Shown here: positions 25,462 to 34,285 of the stretch, piece after piece
Position numbering within the stretch: position 1 is the first letter of the stretch
Layout: every line of letters starts with the position of its first letter
Source of the DNA: Bacteroidetes bacterium 47-18
Lineage (GTDB): Bacteria; Bacteroidota; Bacteroidia; Chitinophagales; Chitinophagaceae
DNA: 64,000 nt
Direction of reading: 5' to 3'
Assembly (NCBI GenBank): GCA_001897155.1
Contig: MKSF01000004.1
Location: 117,306 to 181,305 of the forward strand
Program-made: the position numbers and the translations under genes
Notes under the pieces: generated by a model
What the model saw: only the letters and a program-made list of their open reading frames with translations
Told to the model about the DNA's origin: nothing
Databases searched by the model: none

Positions 25462-27681
25462 ATGATACGTAAATTTTATGCAACCGCAGCGCTGGCCTTA
25501 TTGACCACGATAGGAGCACAGGCGCAACTGACACAAGAAACCATAGTCTTCCCGAGAGGAAGCGTATGGAAATACCTGGATAACGGTTCTGACCAGGGCA
25601 CAGCCTGGTATGATGTGAGCTTCAATGATGCGGCATGGGCCAGCGGTCCTGCCGAACTGGGATACGGAGACGGGAATGAAGCTACGGTGGTGAGCTTTGG
25701 TCCCAGCTCCGGCGCCAAATATCCATGTACCTACTTCCGGTCTTCCTTTAACCTGACCGCCCTGCCTGCCGGCAACCAGCGGGTAGTGGTAAAGCTCAGA
25801 AGGGATGACGGCGCCGTGGTCTATATCAACGGGCAGGAAGTGGTAAGGGATAATATGCCTTCGGGTACCATTACTTACCAGACCTGGGCTACCGGTACCG
25901 TGGACGGCTCCAATGAATCGACGTACTTCACCTTTACCATACCGGCAACAGCGCTGGTAGTGGGCAATAACGTGATCGCTGCGCAGATACACCAGGACAG
26001 GCCATCCAGCTCGGACATCTCTTTCGACCTGGAGATCGTATTTACGGAATTCCTGGCGCCGCTGGAATGCGACAGCCACCTGGATTCCCTGCACATCTCC
26101 CGCTTTGTTTCCGTATTGCCTTCCGTACAGCCGGATTCGCTGAGGATTCCCGCTACGCATACTTTCCAGATGCTGGTACAGGAAGGTGACCCTTATACCG
26201 ATCCTAACGAAGGAGTGACCAAGGGCTTGTTCGACTTTACCGGATTTGTGCCTAAGAACGGTACCAGCTCTACCGAAGGCTGGTTATCGCTGAACCACGA
26301 GCTGGGTTCCTGGCCTGCCGCGGGCGTGTCTATGATGACCCTGAATTTTGATACCGCTAACAGTGTGTGGAATGTGACCAATAATACGCCGGTGGATTTT
26401 TCTGTGGTGTACGGTACAGGAAGGAACTGTTCCGGTGCGGTGACGCCGTGGGGCACTGTCATCACGGCAGAGGAAACGCTGCCTTCCGCGGACGTGAACG
26501 GAGACGGCTTCCAGGATGTGGGCTGGCTGGTAGAGTTGGACCCCGAAACAGCTACGGTAAGGGACCACAGGGGTAATAACCGCCCGCAGAAATTATGGAA
26601 GCTCGGCCGCATGTCGCACGAGAACTGCGTAGTGAATCCCTGGGACCGCAAAACCGTTTACCTGGGCAATGACGAGAATCCCGGCTACATCTTCCGCTTT
26701 ATTGCCGATAACCCGGAAGACCTTACGGCAGGCCAGTTGTACGTGCTGAAGCTGGATGGTCCGCTGAACAGCGCCACTACCGGTTCCTGGGTGGGTATTC
26801 CGAATACTACGCCGGCTGACTGTAATAACGCGCGCTCTTTCGCTGCTTCGGTAGGCGCTACCAATTTTGACCAGATAGAGGATGTGGAGATCAGCCCGCT
26901 GGATTCTATGATCTACTTTACTTCAAAGGCTTCCAGCCGTGTGTACCGCTTCAGGGATGAAGGCGTGAGAGTGAGCCGTGCGGAGGTGTTTGTAGGCAAC
27001 AGTGATTTTATCTATAATATCAGGACCGAAGATGACATCATTCCCGAGCAGTGGAGAGGTGGCGTGGACAACCTGACCTTCGATTCCAAAGGTAACCTGT
27101 ACGTTATCCAGGATGGCGGCAGGAACCATATCTGGATGGTACCGCCTTGTCATACGCAAATGGAGCCTGCGGTAAAATTGTTTGCCGTGACCCCGGCAGG
27201 ATGTGAGCCTACGGGTATGACCATGACACCGGATGATAAATATATGTTTGTTTCCATGCAGCACCCCTCTTCTTCCAACGCTACGGAGCAGCTGGACGCC
27301 TCCGGCCGTCTTGTGAAATTCAACAGGGAGTCCTGTATCGTTATAGCACGTAAAGAGTTCCTGGGACCTGAAGCGATCAAGGATACCACCGGCACGGAGG
27401 AGCCTAAAAACATCAGTGGTATGAAAGCCATCAACGCTATCAATGTATATCCCAACCCTACGGATGGTAATGTAAGCATCGCCGTGGACGTAGCCTTTGA
27501 AGGTAATGCGATGATCAGCGTCACTGCTGTGAATGGCGCTGATGTCAGGCTGATCTCCAGGAGGCTGCAGAAAGGAAATAACCAGGTTGAAGTGGATATG
27601 AAGAACCTGCCTGCCGGTATGTACTTTGCTACCGTCAGCGTTAACGGCCAGTCCTCAACAGTAAAAATAGTAAAACAATAA
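25462..27681 (+). CDS. Secreted PhoX-type (DUF839) phosphatase-like protein with T9SS type A sorting domain
   Basis: 739 residues from the ATG at 25462 (preceded by an in-frame but poorer start at 25438). Signal peptide at residues 1-22 ending in AQA. Residues about 25-205 form a jelly-roll, carbohydrate-binding-like domain (WKYLDNGSDQGTAWYDVSFN, VVVKLRRDDGAVVYINGQEV). The centre is a PhoX/DUF839 beta-propeller (LSLNHELGSWP, NCSGAVTPWGTVITAEE, GRMSHENCVV, LGNDENPGYIFRF). The C-terminal 75 residues (INVYPNPTDGNVSI ... NLPAGMYFATVSVNGQ) are a type A sorting domain. PhoX enzymes are Ca/Fe alkaline phosphatases; whether this one keeps activity is not clear. The stop codon overlaps the next gene (TAATG). 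Confidence 0.87.
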   Translation: MIRKFYATAALALLTTIGAQAQLTQETIVFPRGSVWKYLDNGSDQGTAWYDVSFNDAAWASGPAELGYGDGNEATVVSFGPSSGAKYPCTYFRSSFNLTALPAGNQRVVVKLRRDDGAVVYINGQEVVRDNMPSGTITYQTWATGTVDGSNESTYFTFTIPATALVVGNNVIAAQIHQDRPSSSDISFDLEIVFTEFLAPLECDSHLDSLHISRFVSVLPSVQPDSLRIPATHTFQMLVQEGDPYTDPNEGVTKGLFDFTGFVPKNGTSSTEGWLSLNHELGSWPAAGVSMMTLNFDTANSVWNVTNNTPVDFSVVYGTGRNCSGAVTPWGTVITAEETLPSADVNGDGFQDVGWLVELDPETATVRDHRGNNRPQKLWKLGRMSHENCVVNPWDRKTVYLGNDENPGYIFRFIADNPEDLTAGQLYVLKLDGPLNSATTGSWVGIPNTTPADCNNARSFAASVGATNFDQIEDVEISPLDSMIYFTSKASSRVYRFRDEGVRVSRAEVFVGNSDFIYNIRTEDDIIPEQWRGGVDNLTFDSKGNLYVIQDGGRNHIWMVPPCHTQMEPAVKLFAVTPAGCEPTGMTMTPDDKYMFVSMQHPSSSNATEQLDASGRLVKFNRESCIVIARKEFLGPEAIKDTTGTEEPKNISGMKAINAINVYPNPTDGNVSIAVDVAFEGNAMISVTAVNGADVRLISRRLQKGNNQVEVDMKNLPAGMYFATVSVNGQSSTVKIVKQ

Positions 27682-28592
27682 TGCAGATCTCAAAATTGCT
27701 GATAGCTATAACCTTGCTTATGCAGGGTTATAGCCTTTTTGCGCAGGTACAGACCTGTCCCGATAAAACCTATTATAATATCAATGAGGCGGTACAAAAG
27801 CCCCTTTGTGTGAAGTATTTCAGCCAGCGGGTAGGGCACAGGGATTATTTTAATCATACTATCCTTTCTTTTTCCAACTTGGAGATGCTGGACCTTAAAA
27901 GCAATAATTACACTTTTTTGCCGGATAGCTTCACCGCCTTGAAAAGATTAAAGCATCTTACCCTCAGTGAAAACAAGCTGCTTTACCTTCCGGCCAGCCT
28001 TGCAGCCTGCGACAGCCTTGGGTTTATACAGGCGGACAGGAACAGGCTTGCGGAGCTGCCCGCTGAGCTCAGCAGGAATAAGGCGCTGCATACCATTGAT
28101 GTGTCCTGGAATAATATCGGCTTCCTGCACGAGAGTATTACGGAATTGCCGCAGCTCCGGGTGCTGAACCTGCAGCACAATGCCCTGTTCAGCCTGCCGC
28201 AAAGCTGGTCGCAGTTCAGGGCTTTGTCAGTCCTGGACCTGGCGTATAATAATATTGCTTACCTGCCGGAAGGCTTTTTCGGGGTGTCTACGGTCACTCA
28301 TATAGATCTTGCCAATAACCGCCTGGGAGGACTACCCCGCATCAGGAAGCGGCACCGCAACCTGAAAGCGCTGATCCTGACGAACAACCACCTGAAGCAA
28401 TTGCCCGGGGATATCAGTAAGCTGCAGGCCCTGCAGGTGCTGACGGTGAGCGGTAACCGGCTGACAGACCTGCCGCCCTCTATCCGGAAAATGAAAGCGC
28501 TCAGGACCCTCGTGCTCGTGGGTAATCCCATACCGCCGGAACGCATCGCCTATTGGAAGCAGCAATTATCAAACGTTAATATTATATTCTGA
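27681..28592 (+). CDS. Secreted leucine-rich-repeat protein
   Basis: 303 residues. Signal peptide (MQISKLLIAITLLMQGYSLFA) followed by about ten LRR units of 23 residues of the plant/Bacteroidota type, e.g. LEMLDLKSNNYTFLPDSFTAL, LKHLTLSENKLLYLPASLAA, LSVLDLAYNNIAYLPEGFF, LQVLTVSGNRLTDLPPSIR. LRR arrays form curved binding surfaces for protein ligands. It overlaps the PhoX-like gene by 1 bp and is followed 1 bp later by a di-heme peroxidase gene, so all three are one operon. The ligand is unknown; location is probably periplasm or outer membrane. Confidence 0.87.
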   Translation: MQISKLLIAITLLMQGYSLFAQVQTCPDKTYYNINEAVQKPLCVKYFSQRVGHRDYFNHTILSFSNLEMLDLKSNNYTFLPDSFTALKRLKHLTLSENKLLYLPASLAACDSLGFIQADRNRLAELPAELSRNKALHTIDVSWNNIGFLHESITELPQLRVLNLQHNALFSLPQSWSQFRALSVLDLAYNNIAYLPEGFFGVSTVTHIDLANNRLGGLPRIRKRHRNLKALILTNNHLKQLPGDISKLQALQVLTVSGNRLTDLPPSIRKMKALRTLVLVGNPIPPERIAYWKQQLSNVNIIF

Positions 28593-28593
28593 C

Positions 28594-30360
28594 ATGAAGA
28601 AACTATATTTTTTGATAGCCATACTGGCAGGTGTGGCGGGCCTGGGCTTCTGGAGCTTCAGGCAGGATACGGCTTTCCAGGTGAAGATGGACCGGTACCT
28701 GGATGCCGGGCTGGACAGCCTGATGCTGGTCACGGAGCATATGCTGGAACGGACGGCACGTAATGATATGGCAGGCGTACAGGCCGGCTTTTTTGAAGCC
28801 CGGACACATTACAAAAGGATAGAGGCCCTGGTAGAATACTTTTTTACGGAATCTGCTACCAGGCTGAACGGACCGGCTTTGCTGGAGAGCGAGCCGAGCA
28901 TGCCGGGAGAGTATAAATACCCTACGGGTTTCCAGGTGCTGGAAGAAGCGCTCTTTGCAGGGGAGATCTCCGTCCATACGGTCAGGAATGAGATCGAAAA
29001 TATAAGATTCTATGTAAAAAGGATAAAAGCGCACCGGGAGGACGTGCATTTTACGCCCTCCAATGTGCTGGATGCCTTAAAGCTGAATATATACAGGCTG
29101 ATCTCCAAAGGTATTGCCGGCTTTGATTCGCCCGTGATCCTGAATGCGCTGCCGGAGGCCGTAAGCACCTTGCGGGGCACACAGGATATCCTGTTCCTGG
29201 TAGGCGGGAATGGTCAGCAATTACACCGGTTGCTGGACAGCGCGGCACAGTTTGCGGGGCAGGAAGGCGTATCTTTTGATGATTTCGACAGGGGGGGCTT
29301 TATACGCCGCTATATCAACCCGGTCACGGCGGCGTTTACAGATTTTCACAGGGAGCACCGGATCCCGTTTGAAACGTCCTTTCCCAGGCTGATCGCTCCC
29401 GATGCCGCCGATATGTTCGATTATGATAAATGGAATGTGCTGTTCTTTGCGCCTTCCGATGCCCTGCCGGTTACGGCGCCCTATGTACGCCTGGGAGAAA
29501 AGCTGTTCTATGATAAGCGGCTGTCTGTAAACCTTTCCAGGAATTGCGCGTCATGCCATGAGCCTGCCAGGGCGTTCACAGACGGACGGCCTACCAATAC
29601 TACGCTGTTGGGGGATATGCCCATACTCCGTAATACGCCTACCCTTATCAACGCGGCCTACCAGCCGGCGCAGTTCTATGACAGGAGGGTCACCTTCCTG
29701 GAAGACCAGATCCATGATGTGGTGACCAATGAGAAGGAAATGGGTGCCTCCTTCCAGGTGCTGGTGGCGAGGCTGAATAAAGATAAAGCGCTGAAGCGGC
29801 AATTCAGGGAGCTTATGGGTAAGGAGGAGATCAGGGAACGGGATGTGAAACGTTTGATTGCGGCTTATATACGGTCGCTGCAGCAAATGAGCACGCCTTT
29901 TGACAGGTATATGAAAGGAGACACGGCAGCCCTCAGCGCCCGGGCGGTAAAGGGATTCAACCTTTTCATGGGAAAGGCTAAATGTGGTACCTGTCATTTT
30001 ATGCCTTTGTTTAACGGCGCGGTGCCGCCGTATTTTGACAAGATCGAATCGGAAGTGCTGGGTGTGCCCTTGTCAAAAGATCAGGCGGTGGTGGATACGG
30101 ATTCCGGTGCCTATAATATATACAGGATAGGCTACCAGATGTATTCCTTTAAAACGCCTACCGTCCGGACCAGCGCGCAGACCGCTCCCTATATGCACAA
30201 CGGCATCTACCAAACCCTGGACGAGGTGATAGATTTTTATGATCATGGGGGTGGGGCAGGCCTCGGTATAGAGCTGGAATTCCAGACCCTGCCGTCGGAC
30301 AGCCTGCACCTGACAGCCGAAGAAAAGCAGCAGATAAAGGCATTCCTTGAGGTCTTATAA
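28594..30360 (+). CDS. Di-heme cytochrome c peroxidase with extra N-terminal helical domain
   Basis: 588 residues. The N-terminus has a signal anchor (YFLIAILAGVAGLGFWSF). Residues about 25-270 are a helical domain that I do not recognise with certainty (it resembles the imelysin/iron-regulated helical bundles). The peroxidase part has two heme sites, C318-x-x-C321-H322 and C464-x-x-C467-H468, with LRNTPTLINAAYQPAQFYDRR and FKTPTVRTSAQTAPYMHNG, typical of CcpA/MauG. The family reduces hydrogen peroxide in the periplasm or oxidises protein substrates. It is last in a three-gene operon with the PhoX-like and LRR genes; the link between these functions is unknown. Confidence 0.87.
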   Translation: MKKLYFLIAILAGVAGLGFWSFRQDTAFQVKMDRYLDAGLDSLMLVTEHMLERTARNDMAGVQAGFFEARTHYKRIEALVEYFFTESATRLNGPALLESEPSMPGEYKYPTGFQVLEEALFAGEISVHTVRNEIENIRFYVKRIKAHREDVHFTPSNVLDALKLNIYRLISKGIAGFDSPVILNALPEAVSTLRGTQDILFLVGGNGQQLHRLLDSAAQFAGQEGVSFDDFDRGGFIRRYINPVTAAFTDFHREHRIPFETSFPRLIAPDAADMFDYDKWNVLFFAPSDALPVTAPYVRLGEKLFYDKRLSVNLSRNCASCHEPARAFTDGRPTNTTLLGDMPILRNTPTLINAAYQPAQFYDRRVTFLEDQIHDVVTNEKEMGASFQVLVARLNKDKALKRQFRELMGKEEIRERDVKRLIAAYIRSLQQMSTPFDRYMKGDTAALSARAVKGFNLFMGKAKCGTCHFMPLFNGAVPPYFDKIESEVLGVPLSKDQAVVDTDSGAYNIYRIGYQMYSFKTPTVRTSAQTAPYMHNGIYQTLDEVIDFYDHGGGAGLGIELEFQTLPSDSLHLTAEEKQQIKAFLEVL

Positions 30361-30391
30361 GGTAATCATTAGTGTCACATTGCGCTTTTAT

Positions 30392-30975
30392 TGTCACATT
30401 GCGCCTGTCGAAATGTGTATTATAATGGTTGTAGCAAGGCTTCGACGGTGCTCAGCCTGACAGTTGATGGGATTTTGTCACATTTAGCTTTTCTTGTCAC
30501 ATTGAGCCTGTCGAAATGTGTTTTATAATGGTTGTAGCAAGGCTTCGACGGTGCTCAGCCTGACAGTTGATGGGATTTTGTCACATTGAGCCTATTGTGT
30601 CACCCTGAGCTTGTCGAAGGGTGGTTTATAATGTTTTTAGCAGGGCTTCGACGGGGCTCAGCCTGACAGCAGAGGGGATTTGTCACATTCAACTTTTCTT
30701 GTCACATTGAGCTTGTCGAAATGTGGTTTATAATGTTTGTAGCAGGGCTTCGACGGTGCTCAGCCTGACAGTTGAGGAACTTTTTACATTGAACTTTTCT
30801 TGTCACATTGAGCTTGTCGAAATGTGTATTATAATGTTTTTAGCAGGGCTTCGACGGGGCTCAGCCTGGCAGTTGATGGGATTTTGTCACATTGCGTTTT
30901 TATTGTCATATTGAGCTTGTCGAAGGGTGGTTTATAACGGTTTTTAGCAAGGCTTAGACGGGGCTCAGCCTGACA
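30392..30975 (+). repeat. Tandem array of six REP-like units of about 102 bp (dispersed repeat family 2)
   Basis: Units begin with TGTCA at 30392, 30495, 30598, 30700, 30801 and 30904 (spacings 103, 103, 102, 101, 103). Each contains TGTCACATTGAGCYTGTCGA, a spacer TTATAATG-TTnGTAGCA, GCTTCGACGGNGCTCAGCCTGACA-like sequence, and a linker with a degenerate half-copy. The two arms of a unit are imperfect inverted repeats of each other, so a unit can form a hairpin. A partial seventh arm lies at 30988-31009 after a run of nine G at 30981-30989. It fills the gap between two convergent genes and encodes nothing credible. Confidence 0.9.
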
Positions 30976-31011
30976 GTTGAGGGGGGGGGTCACATTGAGC
31001 TTGTCGAAATG

Positions 31012-31067
31012 AAACAACCCTGTCATATTGAGCAAAGTCGAAATATTGACAGGGTTGTTTATTTTTT
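31012..31067. terminator. Bidirectional terminator hairpin between the peroxidase gene and clpC
   Basis: A perfect 14-bp stem (31012-31025 with 31047-31060) that can extend by four more pairs with one bulge; on the plus strand it is followed by ATTTTTT. On the minus strand it lies 33 bp after clpC and is followed by TTTCATTTC. Its loop contains a degenerate family-2 repeat arm. Confidence 0.7.
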
Positions 31068-31092
31068 ATTCAAAATGTATAAGGGAAGGATA

Positions 31093-33642
31093 TTACTGGT
31101 CCTTTTTAGCCTCTACATCTATATCTATTTCAGGCAGCACTTCGAAGGCCAGCTTTTCGCCGTCCGTATCCAGCTTTACCAAGATGCTGTCGCCTTCTTT
31201 GACGTTTTTATTCAGGATCTCTTCCGCCAGGGGATCTTCCAGGTATTTCTGGATAGCCCTGTGCAGCGGCCTTGCCCCGAACTGCTGGTCATAGCCTCTC
31301 TTAGCGATAAAGTTCCTGGCGTCTCTTTCGAGCGAAAGCTCATAGCCGAGCGTTCTCATACGTTTCAGCACGTCCGCCATAATAACATCAATGATCTTAT
31401 CAATATCGTCTTCATTGAGCGAGTTGAAGATGATCACGTCATCCAGGCGGTTCAGGAATTCAGGACTGAAAGTGCGTTTTAAGGCTCTTTCGATCACGCC
31501 CTTGCTGTTCTCTTCCGAGGAAGCCGACCTGGCCTGGGTGACAAAGCCTACACCATCGCCGAATTCTTTCAGCTGGCGTACCCCGATGTTGGAGGTCATA
31601 ATGATGATGGTATTCTTGAAGTCCACCTTCCTGCCCAGCCCGTCCGTCAGCATGCCGTCGTCCAGCACCTGCAACAGGATATTGAAGATATCCGGGTGCG
31701 CCTTTTCTATCTCGTCCAGCAGTATCACCGCGTATGGCTTGCGCCTTACCTTTTCCGTCAACTGCCCGCCTTCCTCATAGCCTACGTATCCCGGAGGCGC
31801 ACCGATCAGGCGGCTCACGCTGAATTTCTCCATATATTCGCTCATGTCTATCCTGATGAGGGAATCGTCATTGTTGAACAGGAAACGGGCCAGGGCTTTT
31901 GCCAGCTCTGTTTTACCCACCCCTGTCGGTCCGAGGAATACGAAGGAGCCGATAGGCTTTTTAGGATCTTTCAGGCCCACCCTGTTACGCTGGATGGCTT
32001 TCACCACTTTGCCGATGGCTTCGCTCTGGCCGATCACTTTACCCTGCAGCACTTCGCCCATCCTGCGGAGCTTTTCACTTTCCGCTTCCACCATACGCAT
32101 GACGGGGATGCCGGTCATCATGCTGACCACTTCCGCGATGTCCTCTTCCGTTACGGGGTAACGTTTTTCCTTACTTTCCTCTTCCCAGTCTTTCTTGGCT
32201 TTCTCCAGGTCTTCTTCCAGCCGCTTCTCCTTATCCCTTAAGGCGGCTGCATCTTCATATTTCTGCTTTTTGACCACGTTGATCTTCTCTGCCTTGATAT
32301 CTTCTATCTGCTGCTCCAGGTCTATGATATGCTTGGGAACATCAATGTTCTTCAGGTGTACGCGGGCGCCCACCTCATCCATGACGTCAATGGCCTTGTC
32401 CGGCAGCAGGCGGTCGGTCATATACCGGTCGCTCAGCTTCACGCAGGCATTGATGGCCTCGTCATCGAACGCCACATTATGGAACTCCTCGTATTTGGGG
32501 CGGATATTGTTCAGTATCGTAATAGTTTCTTCCACGCTTGGCGGCTCTACCAGCACTTTCTGGAAGCGCCTGTCCAGCGCGCCGTCCTTCTCAATATGCA
32601 TACGGTACTCGTCCAGGGTGGACGCACCAATGCACTGGAGCTCTCCTCTTGCCAGCGCAGGCTTGAAGATGTTGGACGCGTCCAGGCTGCCGGACGCACC
32701 GCCGGCCCCGATGATGGTATGGATCTCGTCAATGAACAGGATGATATCCCTGTTCTTTTCAAGCTCGGTCATAATGGCCTTGATACGCTCTTCGAACTGT
32801 CCGCGGTATTTGGTGCCTGCCACGAGGGCCGCCAGGTCCAGGCTGATCACGCGCTTGTTGTACAGCACACGCGATACCTTTTTCTGCACGATCCTCAATG
32901 CCAGTCCTTCCACGATAGCGGTCTTACCCACACCGGGCTCACCTATGAGGATAGGGTTGTTCTTTTTCCTGCGGGACAGGATCTGGGAAACCCTTTCTAT
33001 CTCGGATTCACGGCCTACAATGGGGTCCAGGTTACCCTGCTCTGCCAGCCTGGTAATATCTCTTCCGAAATTATCCAGCACCGGGGTCTTGGATTTGGCA
33101 GCGCCGCCGCTTCCCTGGGCGCTTTTGCGCTGGTAGTTCTTGGTCTCGTCCTCATATTCCTCTCCCTCGCTGTCACCGAACTCACCTTTAGGCGTTTCTC
33201 CCAGGATAGCCAGCAGCTCCTTTTTGAATTTATCGTAGTTCATATCGTGCTGCTGCTGTAATATCTGTGTGGCCGGGTTTTCCTGGTTCCTCAGTATGGA
33301 AAGCATCATATGCTCCACTTCAACCATTTTGCTTTTAAGCGTTCTTGCTTCCAGTACGGTAATTCTGAGTACTTTTTCAGCCTGGCGGGTCAGGGGAATG
33401 CTCTGGGTATTGATATTGATCCTTTCTGCGCTCTTGTTCCTTACCACATCCTCGATCTCTTTCTTGAGCTCATAGAGGTCAATACCTGCAGATTCCAGTA
33501 TCTGAAGGGCAATATTGTCGCCGTCCCTGATAATGCTGAGTATAAAGTGCTCCGTACCTATTACATCGTTTTCCAGCCGCAGCGCTTCTTCCCTGCTGCT
33601 GGAGATGATATCTTTGATCTTTGATGAAAAGTTTGCGTCCAT
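31093..33642 (-). CDS. clpC: Clp protease ATP-binding subunit ClpC
   Basis: 849 residues. Two N-terminal Clp repeats (ALRLENDVIGTEHFILSIIRDG, VEVEHMMLSILRNQ), a first AAA+ module with Walker A GEPGVGKTAIVEG, a middle region with a UVR motif (KYEDAAALRDKEKRLEEDL) and a second AAA+ module with GPTGVGKTELAKAL, IDMSEYMEKFSVSRLIGAPPGYVG. The UVR/M region identifies ClpC rather than ClpA or ClpB. ClpC unfolds proteins and feeds them to ClpP in the cytoplasm. It is a single gene; its 3' neighbour is the repeat array. Several long overlapping reading frames on the opposite strand are shadows. Confidence 0.96.
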   Translation of the reverse strand: MDANFSSKIKDIISSSREEALRLENDVIGTEHFILSIIRDGDNIALQILESAGIDLYELKKEIEDVVRNKSAERININTQSIPLTRQAEKVLRITVLEARTLKSKMVEVEHMMLSILRNQENPATQILQQQHDMNYDKFKKELLAILGETPKGEFGDSEGEEYEDETKNYQRKSAQGSGGAAKSKTPVLDNFGRDITRLAEQGNLDPIVGRESEIERVSQILSRRKKNNPILIGEPGVGKTAIVEGLALRIVQKKVSRVLYNKRVISLDLAALVAGTKYRGQFEERIKAIMTELEKNRDIILFIDEIHTIIGAGGASGSLDASNIFKPALARGELQCIGASTLDEYRMHIEKDGALDRRFQKVLVEPPSVEETITILNNIRPKYEEFHNVAFDDEAINACVKLSDRYMTDRLLPDKAIDVMDEVGARVHLKNIDVPKHIIDLEQQIEDIKAEKINVVKKQKYEDAAALRDKEKRLEEDLEKAKKDWEEESKEKRYPVTEEDIAEVVSMMTGIPVMRMVEAESEKLRRMGEVLQGKVIGQSEAIGKVVKAIQRNRVGLKDPKKPIGSFVFLGPTGVGKTELAKALARFLFNNDDSLIRIDMSEYMEKFSVSRLIGAPPGYVGYEEGGQLTEKVRRKPYAVILLDEIEKAHPDIFNILLQVLDDGMLTDGLGRKVDFKNTIIIMTSNIGVRQLKEFGDGVGFVTQARSASSEENSKGVIERALKRTFSPEFLNRLDDVIIFNSLNEDDIDKIIDVIMADVLKRMRTLGYELSLERDARNFIAKRGYDQQFGARPLHRAIQKYLEDPLAEEILNKNVKEGDSILVKLDTDGEKLAFEVLPEIDIDVEAKKDQ

Positions 33643-33858
33643 ATCAATTTGACTTTTAAAACTAAAATTGCGCTATGATTATTAAAAGTAAGGTTTTTCC
33701 CCGAAAAAAAGCTGTCAATTTTTTGAAAATAATTTACAATGAAAATTTAAACTAAAAATACTGAAACCCATCTAAGAAGTATATATGCCAAAAGTATAAT
33801 GCAACATCTTTTTAGTAAAATCCATTGTTACAAAATACGGGTTTAAAATATTTACACT

Positions 33859-33866
33859 TATATTTG
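33859..33866 (+). promoter_or_regulatory. Candidate -7 box for the STAS-rnz operon
   Basis: TATATTTG matches TAnnTTTG 42 bp before the start at 33908; no canonical -33 element at the normal distance was seen. Confidence 0.35.
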
Positions 33867-33907
33867 GCGCATAGAACCCTTATATTTTTAATAAATATAG
33901 CTATATA

Positions 33908-34285
33908 ATGACACTCAAATTTGATACCAGAGAAACCTATATGCAGATTATTCCCGAGAATAGCATATTGGATGCAAATATGACAGAAAACCTAATGCAA
34001 AGCATTCAGAAAAATGATCATAATGGCATAAATAACTTCATTATTGATTTGAGTAACTGCCATAAATACGAGATCGAAGCTAATGAACCGCTGATGGAAT
34101 TACATGACCTGGTTTATAACAGGATGAACGGCTCTATTGTATTTACCAATCTGAACAGTGAAGTATTTAATAAAATCAAACAGGAACGCCTTCATTTAAG
34201 CCTGAATATCACGCCTACGCTGGTAGAAGCTGTCGATATCATCAATATGGAGGTGCTGGAAAGAGATATACTCGGAGAAGAATGA
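33908..34285 (+). CDS. STAS-domain protein (anti-sigma-factor-antagonist-like)
   Basis: 125 residues. The fold pattern is that of STAS: a beta strand (MQIIPENSILDANMTENLMQSI), NNFIIDLSNCHKYEIEANEPLMELHDLVYNRMNGSIVFTNLNSEV and a C-terminal helix. The conserved phosphorylatable Ser of SpoIIAA (D-x-S) is not obvious; the matching place reads I-D-L-S-N-C. It overlaps the ribonuclease Z gene by 4 bp (ATGA), so the two are translationally coupled. What it binds, and why it is coupled to a tRNA-processing enzyme, is unknown. Confidence 0.7.
   Translation: MTLKFDTRETYMQIIPENSILDANMTENLMQSIQKNDHNGINNFIIDLSNCHKYEIEANEPLMELHDLVYNRMNGSIVFTNLNSEVFNKIKQERLHLSLNITPTLVEAVDIINMEVLERDILGEE

Noticed and set aside
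30392..30975. CRISPR array
   Set aside because: The repeated unit is the whole 102 bp with no unique spacers between short repeats, and no cas genes are near.
30981..30989. Run of nine G as a phase-variable tract
   Set aside because: Lies in a gap between convergent genes, outside coding frames and promoters, so slippage would have no clear effect.
30723..31035. Short frames on both strands in the repeat array
   Set aside because: Translated repeat units of the 102-bp array.
32195..33261. Two long plus-strand frames opposite clpC
   Set aside because: clpC is unmistakable on the minus strand; high-GC third positions give long antisense frames.
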